Positions 37,905 through 48,285 are shown, numbered from the stretch's first letter. The stretch: DNA of 64,000 nt from Paraphysomonas bandaiensis (GCA_965644295.1 CBFFRP010000165.1:1-64000); one strand, 5' to 3'. Made by a program: numbers and translations. The notes: generated by a model from the letters alone, not told the origin.

Positions 37905-40140
37905 TCAACGATACTTTGCAAAGATGAACATCGCCAAAGATACTGTGGCTGAGAGACATATCAACCCATTGAATCGCATTCCACAAGAGGTATTTCTCTG
38001 AATCGATGTTTCGGGTGATAAATTTCCACCACCAGGCACTGTGCTATGGAAGGTAGCGAGGTCCTCGATAGAGAGGAAATCTAGGTAGGCCGTACGATGG
38101 GCCCCACGACGACCCATATCTTCCACCAAAACAGCATACACTGGAACTGAGTTCAGCATAAGGCTCACACGACCCTAGACACAATTTTACGAGGTCATAT
38201 TTTCACTCACTAGCAACGTAGAAGCTATTGTATTGTTTTTAAAAGTAGCCAACATCTCATAGTATTCTACAACTAACTAAGGCAATTTACTCAAAGTCAA
38301 CGCATGTTTACGCACCTTATCTTTAAAAGCACGCATAAAAGGACCATTAGGTTTGCGAATGAGGTCAATATTTTTTGGAGTCAGTCCACCAGTTATATAT
38401 AACCCTGACCATACCAATATCGTATCATAGAATGTTTAAGAACTTGAGTGTAATGAATATATAGAAAGAGCTACACAGCGTACGATGCAAAGTACCTCAT
38501 ACCTCCTTGTGGTAACCATCTCAGACCTGCGCAACCAGCTTCGGATCCATATGCCTGAGAAATAAATGAATTGTATCCAACTACGGTATTCATAAACTGG
38601 TAAGCTGTGGAGAGAAGTTGTGTTGATGACAATACATCACTACGTTTCAATTGTACATACCCCACACCTAACAAGTATAAAAATATTTATACGTGTCCCC
38701 ACGTAAAACACGATTCACGCACAAATTTACATAAGTACTATAGAACACGTTGAGGAGAACTAAGGTTCCTTACTCCGGCAAAAATATCCATAGTCAAGCG
38801 GCAGAGCTCACTACTTTGATTAGTGGCAATTACTTTTCCCTTCATATCGCCAGCTTTTAAAATCTAACGTGGCACGTAAATGTGGAAATTGACATCAAAA
38901 TGAAATAAATTCCACAGATGCGGATTCAAAGCACACATTCATACGTCCATTCTATATCAATTTGTTTGCTACCTCTTCGTGAACTTTGCGGTCAACTTTG
39001 TCGGGAATTTCCTCGGATAAAAACTCATATATCTACAGATGTCAATCCCAGTCAGATTAAACACATAACAATAGCAGGTAAAAAAATAAAACCAAGTGAC
39101 AAAATAAGTGTAAACACACAGTAACATGAACAATAATACTATGGGACACTACGTTATATAGTCCTGTGCCGGAAACCACACGCTCGACGGAAACACGATG
39201 CCTAGATTTAAACTTCTTAAGCAAATAACCCAAGAGTCGAATTTCCAGCTGTACACAGCAGTAAATACATGTACATGACAAGCGACACGGCTTTAGTTTC
39301 AAAACGTGCAGAATAGTATGTCAAGAATAAGTACGTATTCAATGATTATGGGATAAACTTATATGTGTGTCATACCTCACTTCGAGGAGCAAACTCTGTA
39401 TGTCCTCCTTCACTAGGATAGCACACATAATATCCTAAGCTACCAGGAGTCAAGTAGCACTCGCCCAGACCAGTTCCTGCCCCAATGCAGGCTATTGGAG
39501 CACCTTCACGCTTCGGAGCTCCCTGGTAGAATAACAATTTGTAAACGGTACGTCTTACGTTTCCACGTTTAAAGGCAATAATCGTAAAGTATATAGAGAA
39601 CAACACAGTAGTTCTGTCACATACCTGTAAAGTAACACATTCTGTGGCCTCATTTAAGGTTAACAGACCATATCCCACAGCAACAAAGTCGTTAATGAGT
39701 CGTACTTGCCGAATACCAAACACACGTGCAACCTCCTCTCCAACGATCTTCCAATCCTTCCTGTTCGTAAACTCAACTGTATTGTTATGCACAGGACCAG
39801 CAACTGCAAGACAAGCAGTGATTGGAGGCTTCATAATTCCAGACTCCTCAAAAAACTGTCTGAGAGCATCATGAAACGTGCGGTAGTCAGCATTCATGTA
39901 CTGTCTCTCATGTATCAGTTTCCCAGGTGCTCTATATGCCAAATGAGTCTCTTTGAATAGACTTATAGAGGTGTGTGTTGGTTACCGTCTTCCACTGACA
40001 AGCTCCGTGTGCTCTGAGGGGTTGATCTCATACAAATCAAAGCGTGAGTTGGTTCCGCCGATATCAGCTGCGAGTACAGTCTACAGACATCAGAGGAGGT
40101 TAGCAGGAGGGTGATAGAAGGGTATCTAACATACTTCCAT
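37905..40140 (-). CDS. Glucokinase, bacterial-type (ROK/Glk hexokinase fold), with C-terminal hydrophobic tail
   Basis: This enzyme phosphorylates glucose to glucose-6-phosphate at the entry of glycolysis. The start at 40140 gives a first coding exon of only six bases (ATGGAA), then exon 39986-40080 with TVLAADIGGTNSRFDLYE, the phosphate-1 motif. Later exons encode CLAVAGPVHNNTVEF, VRLINDFVAVGYGL, CIGAGTGLGECYL, YPSEGGHTEFAPRSE, VERVVSGTGLYN and GLYITGGLTPKNIDLI, all typical of the Glk family. The final exon has SVPVYAVLVEDMGRRGA and ends in a hydrophobic segment (GLICLSATVSLAMFIF) not found in cytosolic Glk, so it may be tail-anchored. Introns rule out bacterial contamination. The joint after the second exon requires a 24-nt intron and is tentative. 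Confidence 0.85.
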
Positions 40141-40289
40141 TGTTTGTATAGTGTGTATGTGTGTGGGTTCATATGATGGACAGCGAGGCGTGTGATGATA
40201 CGATGAGGATGAAGATGCGTCCAGTCGAAGATACAACTACAACGAGAATACCACATACTTTCTTATAATATCATGGTTTTCCTGAAAAA

Positions 40290-40481
40290 CTATACATTTC
40301 TGAATATTATGTCCATAAAACCCGAGAATATAGGATCCAATAGAGTGCTGCTGATGAGTGAAGAGTAAAATGCTAAGAAAGTGTGTTGTGGATCTGATTC
40401 AAAAACGAACGGAGCGGATGGTGGCTGCTGTGTGTGTGTATCTGCAGAGGCGTCATACAATCCGCATGCGTCCATCTTCAT
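40290..40481 (-). CDS. Small hypothetical protein, divergent from the CCT gene
   Basis: A 63-codon frame that begins 115 bp from the CCT gene on the opposite strand. It is preserved without change at the protein level in the second copy (50999-51190), but so is most of the duplicated unit, so conservation is not strong evidence. No domain is recognised. It may instead be 5' leader of a neighbouring transcript. Confidence 0.3.
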   Translation of the reverse strand: MKMDACGLYDASADTHTQQPPSAPFVFESDPQHTFLAFYSSLISSTLLDPIFSGFMDIIFRNV

Positions 40482-40595
40482 AGCAGCAACACTCGTCAGA
40501 CCCTCACAACTCTGTGACCATCATGGACGCGTAAGTTATTTATAGTAACGCGTGCATACGCACCCCTCATACGAATAAAATGATGTCTTCTCTCA

Positions 40596-41162
40596 ATGTC
40601 TCCCGCGAAACACGCATATCAAGCTATGGACGCCCTCATCAGTCCCTCCATCCCTCCATTCCAGGGGGACTTCTTCAGCTTTCAAGCTGATGATTTCTCC
40701 CTCGACTTCCTCATCGATGATATCGAGGACTGTGGTATTGGGAATCTCTTCACTGATTTTCCAGAGGACACAGTATCTTGTGTGGATGCCGGCCCTGTCC
40801 CTATGAATACACTCGCCCCTCATGCAGCTCCTCAAGTGGATACAGTGCGCGTTGTCGATAGAGCTCATGTTGTCGATGCAGTGCGTGTTGTTGATACTTC
40901 AAGCCCTCCTCCGATGAAGGAAAAGGTTGCTGTTTATGAAGAGGCTGCTAGGCCTGGTACGAATGGATTTACTGTTGCGACTGCCGCCGAAAGAAAATTG
41001 AAGATTCAGCGATATTTGGAGAAGCGTAAGCGCAGATCGTTTAAAAAGAGAATTGTATGCAAAGCCAGGAAAGAGGTTGCTCAGGGGCGTACTCGTGTCG
41101 GCGGCAGATTTACGAAATCCGCTTCACCAGGGTTTGTTTCTATTACTGAGATCCAACGATAA
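40596..41162 (+). CDS. CCT-domain (CONSTANS/TOC1-type) nuclear protein, copy 1
   Basis: The 188-residue product has no intron. Residues about 137-180 form a CCT motif: ERKLKIQRYLEKRKRRSF, then KKRIVCKARKEVAQGRTRV and GGRFTK, with the basic and aromatic positions of plant and algal CCT domains. CCT proteins are transcription regulators, often in light or clock pathways. The N-terminal half is acidic and Phe/Asp-rich (FSFQADDFSLDFLIDDIED), resembling an activation domain. A degenerate VVDxxxVVD repeat lies near residues 82-100. The second copy at 50318-50884 differs at two residues (V/E in APQ-DT and M/T in PP-KEK). Function in this organism is inferred. Confidence 0.8.
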   Translation: MSPAKHAYQAMDALISPSIPPFQGDFFSFQADDFSLDFLIDDIEDCGIGNLFTDFPEDTVSCVDAGPVPMNTLAPHAAPQVDTVRVVDRAHVVDAVRVVDTSSPPPMKEKVAVYEEAARPGTNGFTVATAAERKLKIQRYLEKRKRRSFKKRIVCKARKEVAQGRTRVGGRFTKSASPGFVSITEIQR

Positions 41163-41840
41163 CAAGGATATTACTTCATTGACTTCATTACTATCTGATT
41201 AACCGAATGAATTGAATTCTTACAAATTATCTTATTATTGACTTTCATCATAACATAATTGATATTTAAATAATATGACTCCGTATTAAATATATGAAAT
41301 TTGTTCAATCCAACAGCGATACATATACAACAACCTAAAGATATTGTTGAGGAAAGAATAGCGCTTTTCTTTCTTCGTAATCTCCCTCTTTTGATTATTC
41401 AGTGTTAGGATTTGGTTGCCCTTGAGATGATGCAGCTGTTCTTGTAACTTCTCTTGTTCCTTTGCCTTTTCTCTTCCTCGTTATGGGCGAGGATTCAGGG
41501 GCTAGTAAGTCCACTATTCGAGGCATCATCTTATTATTCAACTTACTTAAAACTTAAATAGGTTGAAATATCCAGTCACACTAATTTTGGTAAACACCTA
41601 GTCAAAGTGATACTAATACCATTCACTACTAATAATTTATATATATCTAATAAGTGTTACTAAGGGTTGCAAGCCTCGCTTAGTGATGTTTCTAGTGTGC
41701 TTTAATGTCAATATATCTAATAAGTGTTACTAAGTGTGAATAGAAGTAAGTGTCACTAAGTTACTAAGTGTCGAATGTTAGTTAATGTAAAAAAAGAACA
41801 AACTAAGAAATTACTAAGGAACAGATGGTTAAAAATATTA
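41163..41840. other. Non-coding interval with degenerate short repeats
   Basis: A MITE family 1 fragment (about 41560-41606) and several imperfect repeats of the unit GTGTTACTAAG between about 41640 and 41830 are visible. A 44-codon minus-strand frame (41395-41529, MMPRIVDLLAPESS...) is Lys/Arg-rich and might be an exon, but has no supporting resemblance. Confidence 0.4.
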
Positions 41841-42092
41841 CTAAGTAGAAACAAACGATGTAGGAAGAAGTGTTAAATCAGCCGACGGATATGAAGTGGT
41901 TTCAGTGAGCTGGTCATGATTCCGTGAATTCTCCAGTTCGGCTGTTCGAGCTGCCACATGCTGCTGCTCGTTTAAAATATCCTTTCTCTTGCGGCGAATA
42001 TTAGTAACGATTTGAATCAATTCATCCAGTGTATCTGGACAAGTAAGAGCATGCAATGTCTGATATAAGGGGTCAGGACTGCGGTCTTCCAT
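41841..42092 (-). CDS. Small hypothetical helical protein next to the satellite
   Basis: The Met at 42092 gives 83 residues of helix-forming composition (TLDELIQIVTNIRRKRKDIL, then NEQQHVAARTAELENS). The frame extends upstream into the 38-bp satellite, but that part is repeat and is excluded. No family was recognised. It could be an exon of a larger gene cut by the satellite. Confidence 0.35.
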   Translation of the reverse strand: MEDRSPDPLYQTLHALTCPDTLDELIQIVTNIRRKRKDILNEQQHVAARTAELENSRNHDQLTETTSYPSADLTLLPTSFVST

Positions 42093-42102
42093 GATCGAAT
42101 AT

Positions 42103-42814
42103 ATCCACATAAGTGCACGCAGAGCACACAAAGGAGGCTTATCCACATAAGTGCACGCAGAGCACACAAAGGAGGCTTATCCACATAAGTGCACGCAGAG
42201 CACACAAAGGAGGCTTATCCACATAAGTGCACGCAGAGCACACAAAGGAGGCTTATCCACATAAGTGCACGCAGAGCACACAAAGGAGGCTTATCCACAT
42301 AAGTGCACGCAGAGCACACAAAGGAGGCTTATCCACATAAGTGCACGCAGAGCACACAAAGGAGGCTTATCCACATAAGTGCACGCAGAGCACACAAAGG
42401 AGGCTTATCCACATAAGTGCACGCAGAGCACACAAAGGAGGCTTATCCACATAAGTGCACGCAGAGCACACAAAGGAGGCTTATCCACATAAGTGCACGC
42501 AGAGCACACAAAGGAGGCTTATCCACATAAGTGCACGCAGAGCACACAAAGGAGGCTTATCCACATAAGTGCACGCAGAGCACACAAAGGAGGCTTATCC
42601 ACATAAGTGCACGCAGAGCACACAAAGGAGGCTTATCCACATAAGTGCACGCAGAGCACACAAAGGAGGCTTATCCACATAAGTGCACGCAGAGCACACA
42701 AAGGAGGCTTATCCACATAAGTGCACGCAGAGCACACAAAGGAGGCTTATCCACATAAGTGCACGCAGAGCACACAAAGGAGGCTTATCCACATAAGTGC
42801 ACGCAGAGCACACA
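42103..42814. repeat. 38-bp minisatellite, 18.7 exact copies
   Basis: The unit starts ATCCACATAAGTGCACGCAG and continues for 18 more bases (AGCACACAAAGGAGGCTT). Successive starts are exactly 38 bp apart from 42103 to 42787, and I see no base change between copies. There are no spacers, so it is not a CRISPR array. The unit length is not a multiple of three, so reading frames cycle. Confidence 0.97.
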
Positions 42815-43125
42815 GTCTTCACTTGCTGCATCTTATTCCACTTCACTCTCTGATCGTATGTGCTGCTGTATGTGCTGTGTGAGCAATAGAGAGATCTGAT
42901 TGGTGTACTCGGATTATACTGCTTTGTATACTGTATGGAATTCAGGCTGTATTATAGTGCTGGAAGATGGTGTGATTAAAACTGTATTTTTGACGTATTT
43001 GTGTGCGTATTCTTCTTTGTTTACACCAGGAATTCCCACGTATGAACAGAGTGTGGACAGGTACGTATCTACAGGTACCAGGTACCATGTATGTCTATAT
43101 ATAGAAGCAGCAATATATGCATAAG

Positions 43126-43179
43126 CAATCACAGTAATCACAGCAATCACAGTGATCACAGCAATCACAGCAATCACAG
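43126..43179 (+). repeat. 9-bp tandem repeat just before a start codon
   Basis: Six units of CAATCACAG (with TAATCACAG and TGATCACAG variants) end six bases before the ATG at 43186. The repeat forms most of the leader of the following open frame. Confidence 0.9.
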
Positions 43180-43185
43180 TATAGT

Positions 43186-43899
43186 ATGACAGAAAAGATT
43201 CCTATGAGTGAGGTGCTTTCAGTGATCACATCAATCAGAAAAGAACTGATTGAATGGGAACAAGTCACTCCATCAATAGATGCTTTGCGTAAAGTTCAGT
43301 TAAGATTAGCATCTATATACGACTCTATACAACCGTTCAGTGATGAACACAGCAGCAGTTTGAGAGAAGAGGTTACAGATTTGAGAAATCAAACACATAA
43401 ACTTGAATCAATGATTCATGAATTAAGCAAACGAGACACATCTGTAACGGTTCAAAAATCAATACGAATTCTTGAGCGAGACATATGCTTTGAAGCTACG
43501 AATAAGTCAAAGAGACTGTTTCGTAATGGTAATTTTAGTTTCTCAGAAATTAGAAAAAATGCTGATGCAGATGTGGTTCATCGCTTGGAATCGATTCTAA
43601 CTAGATTGGGTGTCGATGATTCTGTTCTAAATACCATGCATTACTTGAAGAACTGTGGAGATTATTCTGCTCACCATGGGCGATCACAACATGATTTTGA
43701 TGAATGGAAAAATTTACTTATGTCTGCTTTGGGCGAGGACGTTGAAGACGTAGAAGCTTCAGAGACAGAAGAATCCGGTGGTGTCATGCCACAGGTGGAT
43801 ACACTATTGAAGCTAATGCTACACTACCACCCTGACTTGATTTTTGCTGATCCTGTTGTAAAACCGTGCAAAAAACCAGTTCTCAAATATTCTATTTAA
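43186..43899 (+). CDS. Hypothetical coiled-coil protein with HEPN/DUF4145-like tail
   Basis: A single-exon frame of 237 codons, unlike the intron-dense genes to the left. Residues about 1-85 are helical with heptads (SSLREEVTDLRNQTHKLESM). Residues about 140-170 include LNTMHYLKNCGDYSAHHGRS. The spacing of N/G-D and AHH recalls the R-x-x-GN-x-AAH signature of DUF4145/HEPN-like proteins, often ligand- or RNA-linked. That similarity is short and uncertain. It lies between a satellite and the synthetase duplications, so a mobile-element or duplicated origin is possible. Confidence 0.5.
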   Translation: MTEKIPMSEVLSVITSIRKELIEWEQVTPSIDALRKVQLRLASIYDSIQPFSDEHSSSLREEVTDLRNQTHKLESMIHELSKRDTSVTVQKSIRILERDICFEATNKSKRLFRNGNFSFSEIRKNADADVVHRLESILTRLGVDDSVLNTMHYLKNCGDYSAHHGRSQHDFDEWKNLLMSALGEDVEDVEASETEESGGVMPQVDTLLKLMLHYHPDLIFADPVVKPCKKPVLKYSI

Positions 43900-44217
43900 A
43901 CCTGAATACTTGCGTCAGTATGAAACTGCAATAACTTGGTGAATATTATTCATCAATGGTCCATTAATTCCAAAGTAGAAAATAGCGCCCATAATAGATA
44001 GTGCGGTGCTCCCTTAATTACTAATTTAGTTAAATAACAGACTACGAATTGTAACTACTTCTCGCTCTCCTCTGGCACACCAGGATCTTCTTGCAAGGCT
44101 TCACAGAGAGTAGAGAGTATATGCATCCCACAACATGCAATTGACTCGTAGGAATAGCAACAATTCAAGGTGATATGGACTCATGTTTTTACGCTCAGGT
44201 GTCATAGTCAACTTTCC

Positions 44218-44385
44218 ATGACTGAAGAGCCTCTCAATCAACAACAATATGAGATTGTAGTCATGTCAAGCAAGCAAGCAGCGGTAGTTGAACTTATAGG
44301 TACCAAGTCGAGCTCTCCTGGCGACCTCGGCGCTGTCCAGAACACGCTGTACAAAATCAGTTCCGTGGCTACAGTGCGTTACTAA
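44218..44385 (+). pseudogene. Short coding-like fragment ending at a duplication edge
   Basis: The frame MTEEPLNQQQYEIVVMSSKQ continues to a stop at 44383-44385, 55 residues, with coding-like composition. It stops about 60 bp before the start of the inverted duplication at 44449, so it may be a gene truncated by the rearrangement. No family was recognised. Confidence 0.3.
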
Positions 44386-44448
44386 AAGACTACAATGCAC
44401 TTGGAAGTGTGACTATTTGCAAACGCCTTCAGACGATAAATAATCACT

Positions 44449-47400
44449 TACATTATTTATGGCAACACAGAAGTAAAAAAACTAGTTCTACAGGGCGACT
44501 AAAGCATCAGGCTTCTCTCATACCAGACCCAGCACTCGGTCTGCAGCTCTTCAGCATTGAATAAGACTCTTAGCATCGCAACCCAGAGCCCCAGGGACAA
44601 GTACATCAGAGGCATGCCATGCATACCTCTACAGCCGCATCGAAGTCTTACACAGGCCTTGCATATGCTGGTCACCGGTAGGAAGCACATCCAGAGACCC
44701 CAATCCACATATGTGGGTACACATGCATCACTTTGTAGCCTCCACAAGACTGATAAGTGTCTAATGGAGCGTTATGCACAGCAAAGTCTTCTGCATGCCG
44801 TTTGCCGATCGCTGATGAAGCTCGTTGCCCTTAAGGTCCTGGACTAACATGCTGAAAGCAAAGCAACGAGAAGTTCATGTTTCCCGGGAGCATATATGGC
44901 CCCCCTATGCTTGCATGTGTCGCCATCAGTGATGGAGGCCGATGCGGTATCCAAATAGGCCGAAGCCGAGCCGCCCGGCCTGAAAGCTCAAGTCCGCCGG
45001 TCCCATCGGCCAGGCTGTCTCGGGCCGGTTATCGGCCGGCCTGTACACCAGGACAGTTCGAGATACATTATACAGTGGTATACAACTGTAGTCGACACAC
45101 ATTCATATGTCTAGATGTTGCACTTGCAGGTGGAGGGGTGTGTACATCGGCTGCCCTCCTGCTGCTCCTGCTGCTGCTCCTGCTGCTGTGCGGGCTCGTA
45201 CGGGCAGGTGTGCAATTGCAGTGCTCCGCAGCCCTTGTGTGCATGTGTGTGCATGTGACTGTTATTTGCATGTGGTCGCTCAGATTATTTGCATCTGCAT
45301 TCAATCACCACTCGATGTATGTATTTGCAACAAAGATACACATCGCAGCATGAAAGATCCGTCACGCTATTCATTATTATCTCTTGCAAAAGCATTCATT
45401 CACATCTCATCAAGAAATGGCTGCAATGATCGAGAAAGTTACGAACGGTACCTCTCCAGTCTCATCGGAGTTGGATGAGATCAATAAACTCTACGGCAAG
45501 CATCTCTTTAAGGGAGATATCTCCGCCCCTTATCTCGAGAGACATGGACTGGACAGAGACACTCTGAACTCCTCTGATTGGACGAAGAATGGAGAGACAG
45601 CTGATCTTGTTGCTGCTGCAGTGTTGGACTGGGCCCGTGATAATGGTGCATCTGTGTATTGCCACTGGTTTCAGCCTCTAGGTGCTAACAGTGTGCGACA
45701 TGGAAACTCCGCACAAGTTCAAATGAGAATGTTTAAGTTTGATCGCAATGGTAACCTTGAGTGGGATTTCTCCGGCAACGACCTTCTCTATGGCGAGACT
45801 GATGGTTCCTCATACCCCAATGGCGGTCTCCGTGCTACTCACCGCGCTGGAGGATATCTCATCATTGATCCGACATCACCGATATTTCTCCGTGGTGATA
45901 CTATTTTCATTCCTTCCTGTTTCATAACGTACAATGGACATGCTCTTGATGAGAAGACCCCACTTCTTCGATCTGTGGACGCAATGTCACGCGAAGGTGT
46001 GCGTTTACTTAAGCTTCTAGGTTACAACGTCAAGTCTCTTTGCTGCAACATCGGTCTGGAACAGGAGTTTTTCTTTGTTCCACGTGAGGCATATTTGAAG
46101 CGACCTGATCTTCAGATGACTGGGCGCACTATTCTCGGTCGCGCTGCTGCTAGGGGTCAGGAGATGAGTGACCACTATATGGCTCCCCCTGCTGCTACCT
46201 CTCCTCCTCTAGCGTGCATGAGAGAGATTCAGCGTCAAGCATATTTGATGGGCATTCCACTCGCTACCCGCCACCGAGAAGTTGCACCAGGTCAATATGA
46301 GTTTGCTCCTTACTTCGGTTTTGTGACTACTCAGATCGACCAAAACCTGATGCTGATGCAAGTAATGGAGGAGGTAGCCTCACAGTATGGCCTAGCATGT
46401 TTGCTTCAGGAGAAGCCATTCGAAGGCGTAAATGGATCCGGCAAGCATAACAACTGGTCCATTGGTACCGATGATGGAACGAATCTATTCAATGTGAAGC
46501 AGCTTGCCACTCGTTCTGGATCTACAGAGATTTTCCCGGTAGTGATGGCAGCTGTACTTTCTGCCGTTGATGAGTACGGTGATCTGATGCGTATGTCGAT
46601 CGCCCCTCCTGGCAATGACTTCCGCCTGGGTGCATGCGAGGCTCCTCCATCCATTATGTCGGTGTATTTGGGTGAAAGTATGACCAACTACATGTCTGGT
46701 TACAAGGATGGCGTGGATGCTCCATATGACCCCCGCCCCAAGCTCACTAGCCTAGGTGTTGAAGCCCTTCCGGACATTGTCCTTCCAGCTGAGGATCGCA
46801 ACAGAACCTCTCCCTTCCCATATGGCGGACACCGATTTGAGTTCCGCGCAGTTGGTTCATCTCAGAACGTCTCGATGGTTAACACCGTTCTAGGTGTAAT
46901 TTGTGCGAAGGCTTTCAAAACTTTTGCCGATAAGATTGAAGCCGGTGAATCCCCTCGTATTGTTGCCCAGAACGCTCTTCAAGAGCACTGGAAGATTGTG
47001 TTCAATGGCGATGGGTATGACAAAGACAACCAGAAGGAGCTTATTGAGAGAGGTTTGTGGCACTTTGACAGTGGAGTGGAGGCTATGAAGCGCCACCGTG
47101 ACGAGAAGAATATGGCCCTGTTCGAGGAGATGAAGGTGCTTTCCCGTGGAGAGTGTCTGGCTCGTAGCGAGGTGATGTTCGATCATTACACAGGGTTGGT
47201 TGAGATTGAGAAGAACTGCATGATTGACATGATAAACCAACATGTGATTCCCTCCGTGCGTGCAGCTGGTGTCGGTCCTCTGCAAGAATTAGAAGAGGCG
47301 GTGCGTACTTTGGAGAAGGCCTGGGATGCAGTCCACGCCATCTCAAATGCCGATGACCGTGCCTCAGCAGCTAGAACTCTGAGATTAGAGACAATGATTG

Positions 47401-47697
47401 ATGTAAGGAAGTTATGCTCCAAGGCTGAGGAGATATGCCCAGCTCACCTATGGACCCTAGCTACTTATAAGGAGCTTCTCTTTATTGACCAGCATTAAGA
47501 AGTGCCAGCACGTTAATGCTTTAACGAGTTTTATTTCTCTAGATTTTATGTGGCATGTTCTCAATTAATGTTTGCGACATGTTAGTTATAATTTGTTTGA
47601 TTAGTATTAGTATCTTCAACGGATATTTGAACTTCGACAATTCTTAAAATAACTTGTCGTTTTTATTTAAAGAGCTGTTTGAGTGCCCTACAATGAA
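44449..47697 (+). repeat. Duplication unit 2, copy A (+), about 3.25 kb
   Basis: This block, holding a glutamine synthetase gene and about 900 bp of upstream sequence, is repeated in inverted orientation at about 52173-55391. The downstream two thirds is repeated again at about 57553-60190. Homology begins at ACATTATTTATGGCAACAC and ends near the block CTGTTTGAGTGCCCTACAATG. Confidence 0.9.
45384..47498 (+). CDS. Glutamine synthetase type III (GSIII/GlnN), copy A
   Basis: It makes glutamine from glutamate and ammonium with ATP. The frame is 704 codons; a second Met at 45417 in context AAGAAATGGC may be the true start. GSIII signatures are present: CNIGLEQEFFFV (glutamate/metal site), GVNGSGKHNNWS (ATP site) and NRTSPFPYGGHRFEFRAVGSSQ. 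Length fits GSIII (about 700) rather than GSII (about 350). There is no intron, in contrast to most genes in the window, which fits either retrocopy origin or a late-acquired gene. No obvious organelle targeting peptide is seen. The product differs from copy B at one residue (A/T in LEK-WDA) and from copy C at one (E/D in GST-IFP). Confidence 0.95.
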   Translation: MQKHSFTSHQEMAAMIEKVTNGTSPVSSELDEINKLYGKHLFKGDISAPYLERHGLDRDTLNSSDWTKNGETADLVAAAVLDWARDNGASVYCHWFQPLGANSVRHGNSAQVQMRMFKFDRNGNLEWDFSGNDLLYGETDGSSYPNGGLRATHRAGGYLIIDPTSPIFLRGDTIFIPSCFITYNGHALDEKTPLLRSVDAMSREGVRLLKLLGYNVKSLCCNIGLEQEFFFVPREAYLKRPDLQMTGRTILGRAAARGQEMSDHYMAPPAATSPPLACMREIQRQAYLMGIPLATRHREVAPGQYEFAPYFGFVTTQIDQNLMLMQVMEEVASQYGLACLLQEKPFEGVNGSGKHNNWSIGTDDGTNLFNVKQLATRSGSTEIFPVVMAAVLSAVDEYGDLMRMSIAPPGNDFRLGACEAPPSIMSVYLGESMTNYMSGYKDGVDAPYDPRPKLTSLGVEALPDIVLPAEDRNRTSPFPYGGHRFEFRAVGSSQNVSMVNTVLGVICAKAFKTFADKIEAGESPRIVAQNALQEHWKIVFNGDGYDKDNQKELIERGLWHFDSGVEAMKRHRDEKNMALFEEMKVLSRGECLARSEVMFDHYTGLVEIEKNCMIDMINQHVIPSVRAAGVGPLQELEEAVRTLEKAWDAVHAISNADDRASAARTLRLETMIDVRKLCSKAEEICPAHLWTLATYKELLFIDQH

Positions 47698-47835
47698 TAG
47701 TATTTATTCCTTGTCCTAGTATTCTTCGATGAGATAGATTAGACAAGTAAAACTGAAATGTATTGTCTTCATTGGAGAACTTATTGCTGTTGATCACATG
47801 TTAGCCTATCTTCTTACGTAACCACTAGGAGAAAC

Positions 47836-47913
47836 CAGGGCCTGGTAACCATTAATGGTAGTCCAGTTCCCGGCAATTATAATGGCATTACCATTAATGG
47901 TTACCAGGCCCTG
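47836..47913. repeat. MITE-like foldback, family 2, with perfect 25-bp inverted ends
   Basis: Arms 47836-47860 (starting CAGGGCCTGGTAACCATTAA) and 47889-47913 are exact reverse complements around a 28-bp centre containing GGCAATTATAATGG. A decayed relative lies at 49425-49517. Confidence 0.7.
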
Positions 47914-48104
47914 AGAGAAACATCTTCTTCACATTATTGCGGATTACATTGATGGAGGGAGCTGGGTTCGACATACCATCCAGCAACAGTAGAAAGCGAT
48001 CAACAATCTCAGAGACACCCAAATCACAATTACCAAGCCACAAGTTTGAGTTACACGGAGTTTTTATCATTTTTTATTTTTGTTCAATACATGCTGCTGG
48101 ACTA

Positions 48105-48285
48105 GAAGGATGGTCTCAGCTTAATATAAGGTAGTATATGTGAGTTATGGTGTTCAATGAAATATATCATGAACTGAATTAGAGAAAGTATCTGTTGAAG
48201 ATATGTGATCGTCATCAGTTATACTTCTAACTATTCAGTTATGCGTGATAGTTATGTTCTGCGTTATTATTCACCTGTACATTAC
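48105..48285. repeat. Dispersed repeat, copy 1 (relative at 57052-57245)
   Basis: The order of blocks TTAATATAAG, TAGTATATGTGA, TGTTCAATGAAATA, GTATCTGTTGA and GATAGTTATGTTCTGC is shared with 57052-57245 in the same orientation, at roughly three-quarters similarity by eye. Confidence 0.6.

Larger units (their letters stand above)
40276..41315 (+). repeat. Inverted duplication unit 1 (copy L), about 1.04 kb
   Basis: This segment is nearly identical, in inverted orientation, to about 50170-51206. It covers the 63-codon minus-strand frame, the CCT-domain gene and about 150 bp of 3' flank. Homology starts near the CTGAAAACTATACATTTC block and fades past 41315. Confidence 0.85.

Noticed and set aside
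37905-40140. Bacterial contamination (bacterial-type glucokinase)
   Set aside because: The gene is split by GT-AG introns and lies among eukaryotic genes on the same contig.
42103-42814. CRISPR array
   Set aside because: Repeats are directly adjacent without spacers, and the DNA is eukaryotic.
46890-47285. 131-codon frame opposite GSIII (also at 52584 and 58029)
   Set aside because: Shadow of the conserved synthetase reading frame; repeated only because the gene is repeated.
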